A stretch of 64,000 bases of DNA from an uncultured Clostridium sp. (GCA_900542035.1 UQMJ01000010.1:9345-73344), one strand, 5' to 3'; shown: positions 34,375 through 44,219, counted from the stretch's first letter. Made by a program: numbers and translations. Notes: generated by a model not told the origin, from the sequence alone.

Positions 34375-34410
34375 AACAGCATCATCCAAGTTTAGGGTGG
34401 TGCTGTTTTT
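34375..34410 (+). terminator. Intrinsic terminator between fucO and the Rpn-type gene
   Basis: A 13-base stem with two G-U pairs and one end mismatch (34375-34387 with 34395-34407) runs into TTTTT. It terminates fucO transcripts. Transcripts from the promoter just upstream begin inside its left arm and would not form the full stem. The remaining 130 bases to the next gene show no clear feature. Confidence 0.7.
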
Positions 34411-34540
34411 ATCATTTCTTGTCTTCCATTTGGGGAGAATTCTCATATTCTATCAATTCTACTGCAGCGTTCACGCTGCATCTTGGGCATTCAGCCTGAT
34501 GACGGCAAGCCTCGGGAGATTACAAAGGGGAGAAGCATAG

Positions 34541-35428
34541 TTGGCACAAAAAGACAAAATTGAGAAAATGCTGGAAGAATATGACGATGTGTTTGCGGAC
34601 ATTGTAAATGTACTGGGGTTTCAGGGAAAAAAGGAAGTAAGGCAGAACTCATTAAGACCTGGACCAACTGCGTCCGTCTACTGGGACAAACAGGGGGAAC
34701 ACAGGGAGCAATTTCGGGATGTAGCTAAATACTGCATGGATATGGGGACGATCCTGGTACTGTTTGGCCTGGAAAACCAGACCGTACAGGACTGGGACAT
34801 GGTATTCCGAATGATGCGCTACGATGGTTCTGCCTATAAACTTCAGGAAAACAGACGGAAAAAGTATCCGGTAATTTCATTTGTCCTATATTTTGGGATG
34901 GAACATTGGGAGGCACCGGTAACGGTACATGAAGCAGTTTCAGGAAAACTTCCGGAATGGCAGAGGGTTCTGGAACTTGTGCCGGATTACCGGATGAATC
35001 TGATAGAGGTGGCCTTTCTGCCAAAAGAGGTTAGGGAACAGTTTACTTCAGATTTCCATCTTGTAGCAGAGTATTTCTACGCAAAGAGGACTGGAAGAGA
35101 AAAGGAATTTTTTGAGGGGCCGGAGGGCAGAAGACACATTCGCCATGTCAGGGAAGTACTGGAATTTTTTCGGATTTTTTCCGGAGATGCCAGGTATAAC
35201 GCAGTATTGGAAAATTATGAGAAGCACGCAGAGGAAGGAGAGATGGATATGTCATGCAGTTTGCTGGACTATGTTGAGGGGAAAGGACTGAGTCAGGGAG
35301 CAAAAGCCTGTGTAGAAATCTGCAGGGAATTGGGGCAGGATTATGACAGTACGCTTCAGAGACTGATGGACAAATTTTCTTTCAGCAGAAACCAGGCAGA
35401 AGATGAAATGAAAAAGTACTGGAAGTAG
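34541..35428 (+). CDS. Rpn/YhgA-like PD-(D/E)XK nuclease family protein
   Basis: A 295-residue protein resembling the Rpn (recombination-promoting nuclease, formerly transposase_31) family. Marks are EEYDDVFADIVNVLGF at the start, RDVAKYCMDMG, LFGLENQTVQDWDMVFRMMRYDG, and YPVISFVLYFG. The ENQT segment is likely the catalytic Glu-x-Gln of the nuclease core. The start is TTG 34541, about eight bases after GGGGAG. E. coli Rpn proteins cut DNA and raise RecA-independent recombination; some relatives act in phage defence. No transposon ends are seen around it. Confidence 0.8.
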   Translation: MAQKDKIEKMLEEYDDVFADIVNVLGFQGKKEVRQNSLRPGPTASVYWDKQGEHREQFRDVAKYCMDMGTILVLFGLENQTVQDWDMVFRMMRYDGSAYKLQENRRKKYPVISFVLYFGMEHWEAPVTVHEAVSGKLPEWQRVLELVPDYRMNLIEVAFLPKEVREQFTSDFHLVAEYFYAKRTGREKEFFEGPEGRRHIRHVREVLEFFRIFSGDARYNAVLENYEKHAEEGEMDMSCSLLDYVEGKGLSQGAKACVEICRELGQDYDSTLQRLMDKFSFSRNQAEDEMKKYWK

Positions 35429-35555
35429 CTTTCGACCATTTTATACTTTATACTTTTTTTAGAAAAGCAACACACTTTCTTCACACAAAAAACATACTTC
35501 AGGCACAACTTCTCTTTAAGATAGCACTAAAAAGAACTAAAGGAGAGAAGGCATT

Positions 35556-36755
35556 ATGACAAAATCTTGTGCGCTGCAAAAAGACAAATTATGGAAACAA
35601 ATGATGATTTTTACGGTACTGCTGTCCCTTTTGCTGACATTTTTTTGCCCGTTAACGGCAAAAGCAGCAGGAGGAATTGAGCTAAGTACCGCGTATCCTG
35701 GAATTACGGTAAAAGCAGGAGAGGCAGTCTCGGTCAATCTGGATCTGGAGAATACCAGCGGATCCGCGTTTGATGCCGCATTGTCAACCGTATCAATGCC
35801 GGAGGGATGGGAAGGATATTTCAGCGGCGGCGGAAAGCAGATTAGCAAGGTTCATGCACCCAATGGAGAAACGGTAAGCGGCGTTACCTTCCAGATGACA
35901 ATTCCAAAAGACGCGGCAGAAGGTACTTACCAGGTACAGTTAAGCGCTGCAGCAGACAGCGGGATTTCTGATACAGCAACCCTGGACTTTACCATCAGTG
36001 AAAATGAATATGGACAGAGCAGCTTTACCACGGAGTATCCATCTCAGGAGGGACCATCCGGAACGACATTTACATTTAACACGACTCTTGTAAATAATGG
36101 CGCAGATACTCAGTCCTACAGTTTGTCCGCGCAGGCTCCAAGCGGCTGGCAGGTAAGCTTTAAGCCATCTGGAGAGGCTACTCAGATTGCAGCAATCGAC
36201 ATTGATTCTGCAGGAACACAGGGAATCAGCGTAACTGTTATTCCGCCGGAAAATGTAGAAGCAGGAGAATACAAGATTCCGATTACGGCTGTTTCATCCA
36301 AGGAAACCATGAATCTGGATTTAAATGTCAATATTACTGGAACGTACGGTCTGACAGTGACCACTCCCACCGGCTTGTTAAGTCTGGATACTTCTGCCGG
36401 AAAAGAATCAGCAGTAACCTTAAATGTAATGAATACCAGCAATGTACCTCTGGAAAACATCAGCCTGACTTCTTCTGCACCAGCTGGATGGACGGTAGAA
36501 TTTGACAATTCCACCATTGAAAGCCTGGATGCAGGCGCAACTAAAGAAGTAGTTGCCCATATCACTCCAGGGGAGGACGCTATGACCGGCGACTATGTAA
36601 CGTCTATTTCTGCATCCGTTGCAGAGACTTCTGCCAGCGCAGAGTTTCGGGTTACCGTAAAGACGGCAACCGTCTGGGGAATTGTGGCAATTGCGGTTAT
36701 TGCGGCGCTGATTGCCGGTCTGGGTTATGTATTTAAGAAATACGGCAGAAGATAG
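35556..36755 (+). CDS. NEW3-domain surface protein of an ABC exporter
   Basis: A 399-residue exported membrane protein. Signal segment 16-38 (ending TAKAAGG), then three Ig-like NEW3 (alpha-galactosidase-associated) units spaced by about 110 residues, each with a PxGW-type turn (MPEGWEGYF, PSGWQVSF, PAGWTVEF), and a C-terminal membrane anchor (about 373-392) with a basic tail. The next genes encode an ABC ATPase and an ABC-2 permease, 12 bases away. Similar three-gene units are frequent in Clostridia. The protein is probably the extracellular partner of the exporter. The transported compound is not known. Confidence 0.8.
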   Translation: MTKSCALQKDKLWKQMMIFTVLLSLLLTFFCPLTAKAAGGIELSTAYPGITVKAGEAVSVNLDLENTSGSAFDAALSTVSMPEGWEGYFSGGGKQISKVHAPNGETVSGVTFQMTIPKDAAEGTYQVQLSAAADSGISDTATLDFTISENEYGQSSFTTEYPSQEGPSGTTFTFNTTLVNNGADTQSYSLSAQAPSGWQVSFKPSGEATQIAAIDIDSAGTQGISVTVIPPENVEAGEYKIPITAVSSKETMNLDLNVNITGTYGLTVTTPTGLLSLDTSAGKESAVTLNVMNTSNVPLENISLTSSAPAGWTVEFDNSTIESLDAGATKEVVAHITPGEDAMTGDYVTSISASVAETSASAEFRVTVKTATVWGIVAIAVIAALIAGLGYVFKKYGRR

Positions 36756-36766
36756 GCGGTGGCATC

Positions 36767-37720
36767 ATGGATGAAATGACAAAACTTGAGCCAATCATCA
36801 AGATCTCCGGTCTTACAAAAGTTTACGGCGAAAAACGGGCAGTGGATAATTTGTATCTGACTGTGGGAAAAGGCGAAGTATTTGGTTTACTAGGTCCCAA
36901 TGGAGCCGGAAAAACCACGACGGTACTGATGCTGTTAGGATTGACAGAGCCAACAGAGGGATTTGCATGGATTGATGGTCATGACTGCATCAGGGAACCG
37001 ATTGCAGTAAAGCGGATTGTGGGATACCTTCCGGATAACGTAGGATTTTATAATGATTTGACAGGACGGGAAAATTTGAGATTTACCGGAAGATTAAATG
37101 GATTAAGCGGAGATTTCCTGGAACAGCGGATAGAGGAACTGCTGGAGAGGGTTGGTATGACCGAAGCAGCAGACAAAAAAGCAGGGACTTATTCCAGAGG
37201 TATGAAGCAAAGGCTGGGGATTGCAGATGTTTTAATGAAAGATCCTAAAGTCATTATTATGGATGAGCCTACGTTAGGAATCGACCCACAGGGAATGAGG
37301 GAACTTCTGGAATTAATCAGGCAGCTGGCAGAGGAAGACAAGAGAACCATTATGATTTCATCCCATCAGCTTCAGCAGATTCAGCAGGTCTGTGATCGGG
37401 TGGGAATCTTTGTAAAAGGAAAACTGATTGCCTGCGGCCCGATTGAGACACTGGGGCAGCAGCTGGAAAAAGAGGGCCATTTTGTGACGGAAATCCAGGC
37501 GGAGCCAATGGACGAACGCTTACCCCAGCTTCTGGAATCCATTGAAACGGTAAAAGCAGTGAATCGGGAAGGACAGTCCTTAATTATTGATTCTACAGAA
37601 GATATCCGGAAAGAAATGGGACGGCGATTGGTGGAACAGGGGTACGCCTTGTTAGGATTAAAACAGAAGGGAGGGGAACTGGATGAAATCTATCGCCAAT
37701 ATTTTGAACAGGAAGCCTGA
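36767..37720 (+). CDS. ABC exporter ATPase (ABC-2 type)
   Basis: A 317-residue ATPase. Walker A GPNGAGKTT, signature YSRGMKQRLGIA and Walker B VIIMDEPTLGIDP are typical of ABC-2 exporters such as those of the CcmA/NodI group, as is the C-terminal domain (240-317) with a regulatory fold. The gene overlaps the permease gene by 38 bases, so the two are coupled. It energises the export system with the NEW3 protein. Confidence 0.92.
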   Translation: MDEMTKLEPIIKISGLTKVYGEKRAVDNLYLTVGKGEVFGLLGPNGAGKTTTVLMLLGLTEPTEGFAWIDGHDCIREPIAVKRIVGYLPDNVGFYNDLTGRENLRFTGRLNGLSGDFLEQRIEELLERVGMTEAADKKAGTYSRGMKQRLGIADVLMKDPKVIIMDEPTLGIDPQGMRELLELIRQLAEEDKRTIMISSHQLQQIQQVCDRVGIFVKGKLIACGPIETLGQQLEKEGHFVTEIQAEPMDERLPQLLESIETVKAVNREGQSLIIDSTEDIRKEMGRRLVEQGYALLGLKQKGGELDEIYRQYFEQEA

Positions 37721-38708
37721 GAAAACAGAAGAAAAGGAACAGGAAGCCTTCAAAGAAGAGCGTTATGATCAGAGACAGGGGCTGATTGCCCTTTACAACA
37801 AAGAAATGACCGATCACTTCCGCAGCAAACGGATTTTGATTGTGCTGGCTCTGATTGGACTTACCAGTTTTGCCAGCCTTTATGGAGCGCTGTCGGTAAT
37901 TACCTCTTACAGTGAAGTAGAGTTTTTGTTCCTTCAGCTTTATACAGCCAGCGGAAATTCCATTCCTTCTTTCGTATCGTTCATCGCTCTGCTGGGCCCG
38001 TTTGTAGGACTGGCGCTGGGATTTGACGGAATTATTGGAGAAAAATCAGAACGGACGCTGTATCGACTGACTTCCCAGCCGATTTATCGAGATTCCATTA
38101 TTAACGGAAAGTTTTTGGCAGGAACCACAATCATTGTAATGATGGTATATTCCATGGGAATCCTGATAGGAGCAGTGGGAATGCTGGTAACCGGAATTGT
38201 GCCAACTACAGAGGAAATTGCGAGAATTTTTGTGTTCCTGCTTCTGACCTGCGTTTATATCTGTTTCTGGCTGGGATTGGCGCTGCTATTTTCCGTAATC
38301 TGCAAAAATGCGGCAACTTCAGCAATGCTGTCCATTTCCATCTGGCTGTTTTTCTCGTTATTTATGACGATGTTAGTCAGTGTAATTGCCAATGCACTGT
38401 ATCCAGTAGGAACGAATATGGAAGCGCTGTTAAATTCTGCAAAAAATTATTCCTGTCAGCTGGCATTAAACCGGATTTCTCCATATTATCTGTTTAGTGA
38501 AGCAGTGACCACGATTATGAATCCAAGTGTCAGAACCATTGGTTTGATGACGGTCCAGTCATTATCCGGAGCCATTGAGGGATATTTATCCTTTGGTCAG
38601 AGCCTGCTTTTAATCTGGCCGCATCTGGCAGGACTGACAGCATTTATGCTGGGGACGTTCTGTGCTTCCTATGTTCTCTTTATGAGACAGGAGATTCGGG
38701 CAAAGTAA
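37683..38708 (+). CDS. ABC-2 type permease
   Basis: A 341-residue membrane protein. A cytoplasmic N-terminal stretch (1-48) precedes about six membrane segments; ALGFDGIIGEKSERTLYRLTSQPIYRDSIINGK is the ABC-2 hallmark region (residues about 110-142, shown here across two family motifs). It starts inside the ATPase gene after GGGAGGGGAA. With the ATPase it forms the membrane exporter, possibly for a polysaccharide, lipid or peptide. Confidence 0.88.
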   Translation: MKSIANILNRKPEKTEEKEQEAFKEERYDQRQGLIALYNKEMTDHFRSKRILIVLALIGLTSFASLYGALSVITSYSEVEFLFLQLYTASGNSIPSFVSFIALLGPFVGLALGFDGIIGEKSERTLYRLTSQPIYRDSIINGKFLAGTTIIVMMVYSMGILIGAVGMLVTGIVPTTEEIARIFVFLLLTCVYICFWLGLALLFSVICKNAATSAMLSISIWLFFSLFMTMLVSVIANALYPVGTNMEALLNSAKNYSCQLALNRISPYYLFSEAVTTIMNPSVRTIGLMTVQSLSGAIEGYLSFGQSLLLIWPHLAGLTAFMLGTFCASYVLFMRQEIRAK

Positions 38709-38737
38709 ATGTAAAAACAAACATAAAAGCAGACACG

Positions 38738-38778
38738 AAAGGAAGGCTATTGGATTTTAGCCATTAGCCTTCCTTTTT
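38738..38778. terminator. Bidirectional terminator between converging operons
   Basis: A 12-base-pair stem (38738-38749 with 38765-38776) is followed by T residues on the plus strand and by T residues on the minus strand as well. It separates the ABC-2 operon from the converging heparinase-like gene. Confidence 0.8.
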
Positions 38779-38788
38779 CTGGTAAACC

Positions 38789-40735
38789 TTATGAAATGGT
38801 TATTACAGCCTGCCCTTTTGTTTCAGAATCCAATAATACCTGACATTTATAAATTTCGTGTTTCCACGCGCCCTGAAGTCTGGCATCGGTAATGGGAATC
38901 GGAGTGATTTCTGCATGGGAAGCGCCTGCAATGTGACAGGTTCCCAGTTCGCCAATTTTCAGACATATGGACGGAACAGAGGTTACGCTGCTGTCTGCAG
39001 CGCTGGCAGGGACTGCTTCCGGTTTTTCGTAAGTCATGAAAGTCAAAGAAACAGGAAGGTGCTCTGTCTGGTAGGTGTCAGTAATGGCGATATAGGAATC
39101 GGTGCCTTTATGAAGCGCAGCGTTCCTACGATAGGACAATACTCTGGAATCGCCGTAGGCCGGAGCAATATCCATAGAAATTTCCGGATGAATGGAATCT
39201 AAATTTACAGAGACCTGGCGGGCCCCATATTCTTCCCCGTCTTTTTGAATAATTCCTCCTACATGAAGAGGGATGTCATCGCTGGCAGTTATGTTGCTGT
39301 CATCTCCAAAGACAGGCAGGTTATGGAAGCGGGACTGCATGGTCCAGATTTCATACCGGTTAGGAGAAAAGGTCTTTTTTGTATAAGTTTCCACGCCGAC
39401 GTCAATAAACAGAGGCTTGCCGTCTTTATAAACCGTAAAGCTTCCTACGTCATTGTGGTTGTGGCTGTCGCCGTTGTCGCCGGCTTTGACAGCCAGACAC
39501 AGACGGCTGTCTCTTGCTAAAAACAGTCCGGCGCTTGGATAGTAAAGATCCGGATAAGCGAGGGGCTGGGAGCAGTTACGGTTCATTAACTCTTCATGAG
39601 TGAAGACAGACTGGAGGCGATAAAATAAATTGTGTTCATCTTCAAATAGCTGATTGGAACTTTCTTTATAATCTCTGGCTGTAAAATTCATTAAATCCTC
39701 ATTTTCAGTCCGTTTTCCGAATAAAAACTCTCTGGCTCCACATCGTCCCGCAATGGGAGAACAGTCGGCAAAGTTGACATAATAAGGGCCAGCAACATGA
39801 ACATGAAAAATATAGGAAGCAATGTTGCGGATCTTTTCTTCTTTATATAAAGAAGAAAAGGCGTTGCCGGAAATTCCATTTAAGACTTCCATAGCCCCAA
39901 ATAAGGTCAGTCCGGCGTGTCGGAAATACTGGGCTCCTTCATCACAGCAGCCGTCTGTTCCGTATTCATCCAGGAAGTAGTCCAGACTTTTGCAGGCCTG
40001 ACTTAAGATAGCTGACAGATTCAGATAGGATTGACCGTTAGATGCCGGACTCGGCTTCCACTGCAGGCAGAAAGCAGACGCCAGCAGAACATTCTGGGTA
40101 CACCAGGAAGTCCAGTTGTTCATATGGGAGGTTCCATCTCCCATCCACCAGAAATGCTCGTTCAGATAAGGCTTAAAAATACGGATTTCCAAGTTGGTCT
40201 GCACCATTCCCAGGATAGAAGGGCTTACCAGATTTAATTCTTCCTGCAGAAGATAAGCGGCAGTAGAAAGAATGGCGCCGGTTTCCGCTGCAAACAGGTC
40301 GACTACAGGACGGTTGACATCGGGAAGAATCAACTGGGGAGTATCCCGTATATAGGAGTTGTGGGCAGGAAGCTGCCAGGCAGTTTCTTCACAAATGCAG
40401 AAAAAACCATTGATAATATCGTCCATAAACCGTCCCTGATGTTCTGTGCATTCTGCCAGAACCAGAGCATTTAAGGCCAGACGGCGGTTGAAAAGCCGTT
40501 CCTGATACCGTTCGCGGTTGCCAGTGCGGCAAAAATCCATAAAATCTGTTGCCAGAAGCTGCGGATACTGGTAATGGAGAAACGCTTCTCCGGTTTTAAT
40601 GAGGCGCTCCCTGACAGACGCGGGAAGGGTTTCCCAGGCATTGCGGTCAGACGCCTGGGGATAAGGCCGGAAATCAAGAAACTCCGGTTGGTTATGATGA
40701 TTCATGGTCCAGTTTTGTAAAAGTTGGGAAAACAT
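38789..40735 (-). CDS. Heparinase II/III-family protein (cytoplasmic polysaccharide lyase-like)
   Basis: A 648-residue protein. The N-terminal half is an alpha/alpha-barrel (about 60-340), the C-terminal half a beta-sandwich heparinase II/III domain with the conserved DNGDSHNHNDVGSF segment (residues about 415-428), followed by KPLFIDVGVETYTKKTF. Enzymes of this fold (PL12, PL15, PL21 and relatives) cleave acidic polysaccharides by beta-elimination. No signal peptide is present, so it should act on imported oligosaccharides. It is the third gene of a kinase-regulator-enzyme operon whose genes overlap, and it is divergent from a sugar importer. Polymer specificity is not readable. Confidence 0.85.
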   Translation of the reverse strand: MFSQLLQNWTMNHHNQPEFLDFRPYPQASDRNAWETLPASVRERLIKTGEAFLHYQYPQLLATDFMDFCRTGNRERYQERLFNRRLALNALVLAECTEHQGRFMDDIINGFFCICEETAWQLPAHNSYIRDTPQLILPDVNRPVVDLFAAETGAILSTAAYLLQEELNLVSPSILGMVQTNLEIRIFKPYLNEHFWWMGDGTSHMNNWTSWCTQNVLLASAFCLQWKPSPASNGQSYLNLSAILSQACKSLDYFLDEYGTDGCCDEGAQYFRHAGLTLFGAMEVLNGISGNAFSSLYKEEKIRNIASYIFHVHVAGPYYVNFADCSPIAGRCGAREFLFGKRTENEDLMNFTARDYKESSNQLFEDEHNLFYRLQSVFTHEELMNRNCSQPLAYPDLYYPSAGLFLARDSRLCLAVKAGDNGDSHNHNDVGSFTVYKDGKPLFIDVGVETYTKKTFSPNRYEIWTMQSRFHNLPVFGDDSNITASDDIPLHVGGIIQKDGEEYGARQVSVNLDSIHPEISMDIAPAYGDSRVLSYRRNAALHKGTDSYIAITDTYQTEHLPVSLTFMTYEKPEAVPASAADSSVTSVPSICLKIGELGTCHIAGASHAEITPIPITDARLQGAWKHEIYKCQVLLDSETKGQAVITIS

Positions 40736-42351
40736 TATAAATCCTCCTCTGTATGATGCTGTATAAACTCTCTGGGTGAGATTCCCTCTACTTTTTTAAA
40801 TACCTTGCTGAAATAAAAGGCGCTTTCAAATCCAAGCCGGTCCGCTACTTCATAAATCTTTAAGTTTTCTTCCAGAAGCAGGTTTTTGGCCAGGCTGATT
40901 TTCTTTTGGGTAACATATTCCGTAAAACCGATGTTGCAGGTTTTCTTAAACAGGGAACTTAAATAATTGGGACTTAACCCGAATACTCCGGCGACCTCGT
41001 TTAAAAGAAGCCGGTCTTCTATATGGACTTCGATGTATTTCTGAATGTTGGTAATAACATTGTCTTTATAAGATTTCCGTTTCGACTGAAGGACGCGGCA
41101 CAGGCCCTCTTTTAAAATCTCCAGCCACTCTATTACCTGATGGGGAGTAGCTGCCTGATAAATAGAACGGTAACCGTCTGGAACATCTTTAAAAATTTCA
41201 GCCACGGTATCTTCTCCATCCGGCAGAAGGGAAATGGCCAGATAGAGAATGTTGCAGGCTCCATCGACGGCCTGTAAAAGCCGGCAGGAGCTGGAAGAAA
41301 AGAGCTGGCACATTTCGTTAATCGTGGTTTCTAAGACATCCGTATCAAATTCTTCAAAAGCCTGTTTAATAGATCCTTTAAAAACAGACATATTGAAGTA
41401 ATTGCGGAAGGCGTCTTTGTCCTCTTCGATTTCCTGGAAAAATGCGATGGGAGTTTCCTGGGTCGTCTTTGCAGACGCCTGTCTGGACTCCTGATAGGAG
41501 CGGGAAATCAGCAGGGGCTGATCCACTGGGGAACCGATTCCCGCAGACAGCCAGACGCTGAAATAATTGTGAAGCATAGTACAGGCATTGTCTAACGCAT
41601 TGGAAATCTGGGTCCAGTCGGCTTCTTCTATAGAAGGAAAGTGGAAAATTAAGGCAAAGTGCTTTAAATCCAGGGAAACCACATAACAGGACAAATAACG
41701 GGAAAGGATTTCCCGAATCATCTGCAGACTGCTGGAGTATAAGTTCATCAACTGAGAGTGGTTCATCTGGGAGTGGGCTGATTCATGGATTTCGCAATGA
41801 GCGGCAAAATAGCAGGAATCGGAAAAATTTAGTTTTAAATCAGCGACCTGCAAAAGAAATTGTTCTTCGCTGTCAAACAGGTTGTGAAGAAGCCGCATAA
41901 AAAATTTGTCCTGATAGCTCTGGAGCAAAGGACGTCCTCCTGCGGCTTTGTAGGCCTCGCTGGCTTTTTTCTCTTCCAGACGTTTTAAGGCTCTGGTAAT
42001 GGATTCTGCTAAAGAAGACGGATCCAGTTCCAGCTTTACTAAATAATCGGCGACCTGATAGGAAAGGGCAGTGCGCACCAGTTGGAATTCTTCATAGCTG
42101 GTAAGAACGATAAAAACCGGAATGGAACCAAACTGCTCCCTGCATTGTTTTACCAGATCCAGACCGTTCATAATCGGCATTTTAATATCTGTAATAACCA
42201 GTTCCGGTCCAAGATCCTCAATCATGGACAGAGCTGCCTGTCCATTTGCGGCAGTCCCGCATATTTCAATCCCATAATCCGCCCAGTTTAACATGGATTT
42301 GATGCCAATCTGGACTAATGGTTCGTCATCGACAATTAAAAGTTTTATCAT
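40735..42351 (-). CDS. Response regulator with AraC-type DNA-binding domain, YesN type
   Basis: A 538-residue regulator. Receiver domain with Asp8-Asp9, phospho-acceptor Asp55 (ITDIKMP), and Lys in VKLELD. The C-terminal AraC domain has LLNEVAGVFGLSPNYLSSL and IYEVADRLGFESAFYFS. Its start overlaps the kinase stop by four bases and its stop overlaps the enzyme start by one. It should respond to an acidic oligosaccharide and activate both this operon and the divergent importer. Confidence 0.92.
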   Translation of the reverse strand: MIKLLIVDDEPLVQIGIKSMLNWADYGIEICGTAANGQAALSMIEDLGPELVITDIKMPIMNGLDLVKQCREQFGSIPVFIVLTSYEEFQLVRTALSYQVADYLVKLELDPSSLAESITRALKRLEEKKASEAYKAAGGRPLLQSYQDKFFMRLLHNLFDSEEQFLLQVADLKLNFSDSCYFAAHCEIHESAHSQMNHSQLMNLYSSSLQMIREILSRYLSCYVVSLDLKHFALIFHFPSIEEADWTQISNALDNACTMLHNYFSVWLSAGIGSPVDQPLLISRSYQESRQASAKTTQETPIAFFQEIEEDKDAFRNYFNMSVFKGSIKQAFEEFDTDVLETTINEMCQLFSSSSCRLLQAVDGACNILYLAISLLPDGEDTVAEIFKDVPDGYRSIYQAATPHQVIEWLEILKEGLCRVLQSKRKSYKDNVITNIQKYIEVHIEDRLLLNEVAGVFGLSPNYLSSLFKKTCNIGFTEYVTQKKISLAKNLLLEENLKIYEVADRLGFESAFYFSKVFKKVEGISPREFIQHHTEEDL

Positions 42352-44219
42352 AAATTTCCTCCCGTTTCTGCTAATTCATAAGGAATGGTAATGGTAATAG
42401 CCGTATATACCCCTACTTCGCTGGTAATGGAAATGCCGTAGCGTTCTCCATATGCATACTGAATCCTCTGATTGACATTATGGATTCCCACATGACGGAA
42501 AAAGTCTGTGCTGGCAGAATCTTCTCCGTTTAATACTTTCTGGATGGTTTCAGGAGACATACCGACGCCGTCGTCTTTTACGCAGATTTCCAGTATTTTC
42601 CCAAAATCCGATTCCTTTGATACGGCAGTTACTGTAATGGTACCAGCCTGTCCCTTAGGCTCAATCCCATGGAATAAAGAATTCTCAATAATAGGCTGAA
42701 GCGTAAACCGATGAATCAGACAGGAATATAAATCTTCACTGGCAACCTTGCATTCCAGTGCAATACTTCCGCCGTACCGGTATTGAAGAATGAGAAAATA
42801 GTCATTTACCAGTTCCAGTTCTTCCCTCAGAGTAATGGGAAGATTGGTACCTTTCGATACATTTTTCATCAGCCTTGCCAGAGCCGTTGTCATTTCGGCA
42901 ATTCCCGCTGCTCCCTGGATGGTTGCCATCCACTTAATTGAGTTCAGGGTATTATAGAGAAAATGAGGATTAATCTGGCTTTGCAGAATCTGGTATTCCA
43001 AATCTTTTTTGTGATTTTCATCTTCAATCCGTTTATTCATCAGAGTCACGATGCTGGTAGAAAGGGAATTGATTCCTTTTCCGATGTCGCCCAGTTCGTG
43101 ATCCCACTCAATGGACGGATCTCTGGAAAAATCGCCATGGGAGACTGCATCGATTTTCGTCCGGATCGCTTTTACCGGCACGTTGATAATCCGGTTTAAA
43201 AGAACCATTAACAGAATGCCAAGACAGAAAATTACCAGGCAGATTCCGGCAATCAGCAGATAGTAGAAGCTCTGCTGCTGGGTAAACTGCTGTTCCGACA
43301 GAATCTGGGAAAACGACCATCCCGTTACGCCTTCGACGGGAATGGTAATCATGGTCCGTTTGCTGTTATCGGCCATTCTTACGGTCTGGACTCTGGTAGT
43401 ATTATTTAAAGAATAGGAATCCAGTTTTTCTACGGGAGTGTATATGGGCTCGGCGGGTTCAAAATGCCCGTCTTTTAAACAGTATGTAACATCCCCCATG
43501 GTAAAAAACAGGATTCCGTCTTCTCCAATCGGATAGGAGGACAGGTAATCCGTAAAAAGCTTTTCACTGATGCTTAAATAAGACCACCCGATAATATCCG
43601 AATTATATTCATTATAAATAGGACGGATAATGGGAATGACCTTAGGGGGATTTACCTTAAAAAATAAGTCGTCTTGCAATCCAATCCACTTAAAATCAGA
43701 GGCCTGAAGCAGGGATTCAAAATAAGGAGCCTGCCAGATAAGCTCTGAAGCATTGGTTCTGCTGGATTCAGACGGCCCTAAAATATGGAGAAAATGTTTC
43801 CGGCTGTTGGTAGAAATCAGGGCATGGGTAATGTAGTCATTGGGCAGCGTGTTCTGATACTCTTCTTTAAAACGGTCAAAGGAATTTAAAGCCAGAGAAC
43901 GGAGATTCTCAGTTCCTGCGCTGGAAGAAGGAGAAAGTGCAGATGCAGAATCCATTTTCTCCAGATAGTTTAAAACCTCGCTGTTGGAACAGGTCCATTT
44001 GCTGAAATAAATAATATCTGCCATATCAGAAGCGACGCGGGTAGTCACTAACTGCAGATTAAATTCAGAGGACTGAATCTGATTTTTCCGCAAAAAAGAC
44101 TGGAATACAGAAAAATAGATAGTCAGCGTTATAAGAGAAATCAGCAGGGTAAAGCCTGCTGCAGCGGCCATCAGCTGGTTCCGGATGGTTTTCGGGAATG
44201 GTATCTTCGGTATTTTCAT
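42348..44219 (-). CDS. Sensor histidine kinase, YesM type
   Basis: A 623-residue membrane kinase. Membrane segments near 15-38 and 312-336 enclose a large extracellular Cache-like sensor. HAMP follows, then LQSQINPHFLYNTLNSI with His419 and the HATPase domain (LQPIIENSLFHGI, DDGVGM, VGIHNVNQR). It is the first gene of the leftward operon. The start at 44219 follows AGGAGTTTCCC on the minus strand. Confidence 0.92.
   Translation of the reverse strand: MKIPKIPFPKTIRNQLMAAAAGFTLLISLITLTIYFSVFQSFLRKNQIQSSEFNLQLVTTRVASDMADIIYFSKWTCSNSEVLNYLEKMDSASALSPSSSAGTENLRSLALNSFDRFKEEYQNTLPNDYITHALISTNSRKHFLHILGPSESSRTNASELIWQAPYFESLLQASDFKWIGLQDDLFFKVNPPKVIPIIRPIYNEYNSDIIGWSYLSISEKLFTDYLSSYPIGEDGILFFTMGDVTYCLKDGHFEPAEPIYTPVEKLDSYSLNNTTRVQTVRMADNSKRTMITIPVEGVTGWSFSQILSEQQFTQQQSFYYLLIAGICLVIFCLGILLMVLLNRIINVPVKAIRTKIDAVSHGDFSRDPSIEWDHELGDIGKGINSLSTSIVTLMNKRIEDENHKKDLEYQILQSQINPHFLYNTLNSIKWMATIQGAAGIAEMTTALARLMKNVSKGTNLPITLREELELVNDYFLILQYRYGGSIALECKVASEDLYSCLIHRFTLQPIIENSLFHGIEPKGQAGTITVTAVSKESDFGKILEICVKDDGVGMSPETIQKVLNGEDSASTDFFRHVGIHNVNQRIQYAYGERYGISITSEVGVYTAITITIPYELAETGGNL

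Noticed and set aside
34346..34540. A 64-codon open frame before the Rpn gene
   Set aside because: It begins on the -35 hexamer of a promoter, runs through a terminator, has no ribosome binding site and shows no family resemblance.
34541..35428. Rpn/YhgA gene as part of a mobile element
   Set aside because: No terminal inverted repeats, target duplications or companion transposition genes were seen, and the neighbours look chromosomal.
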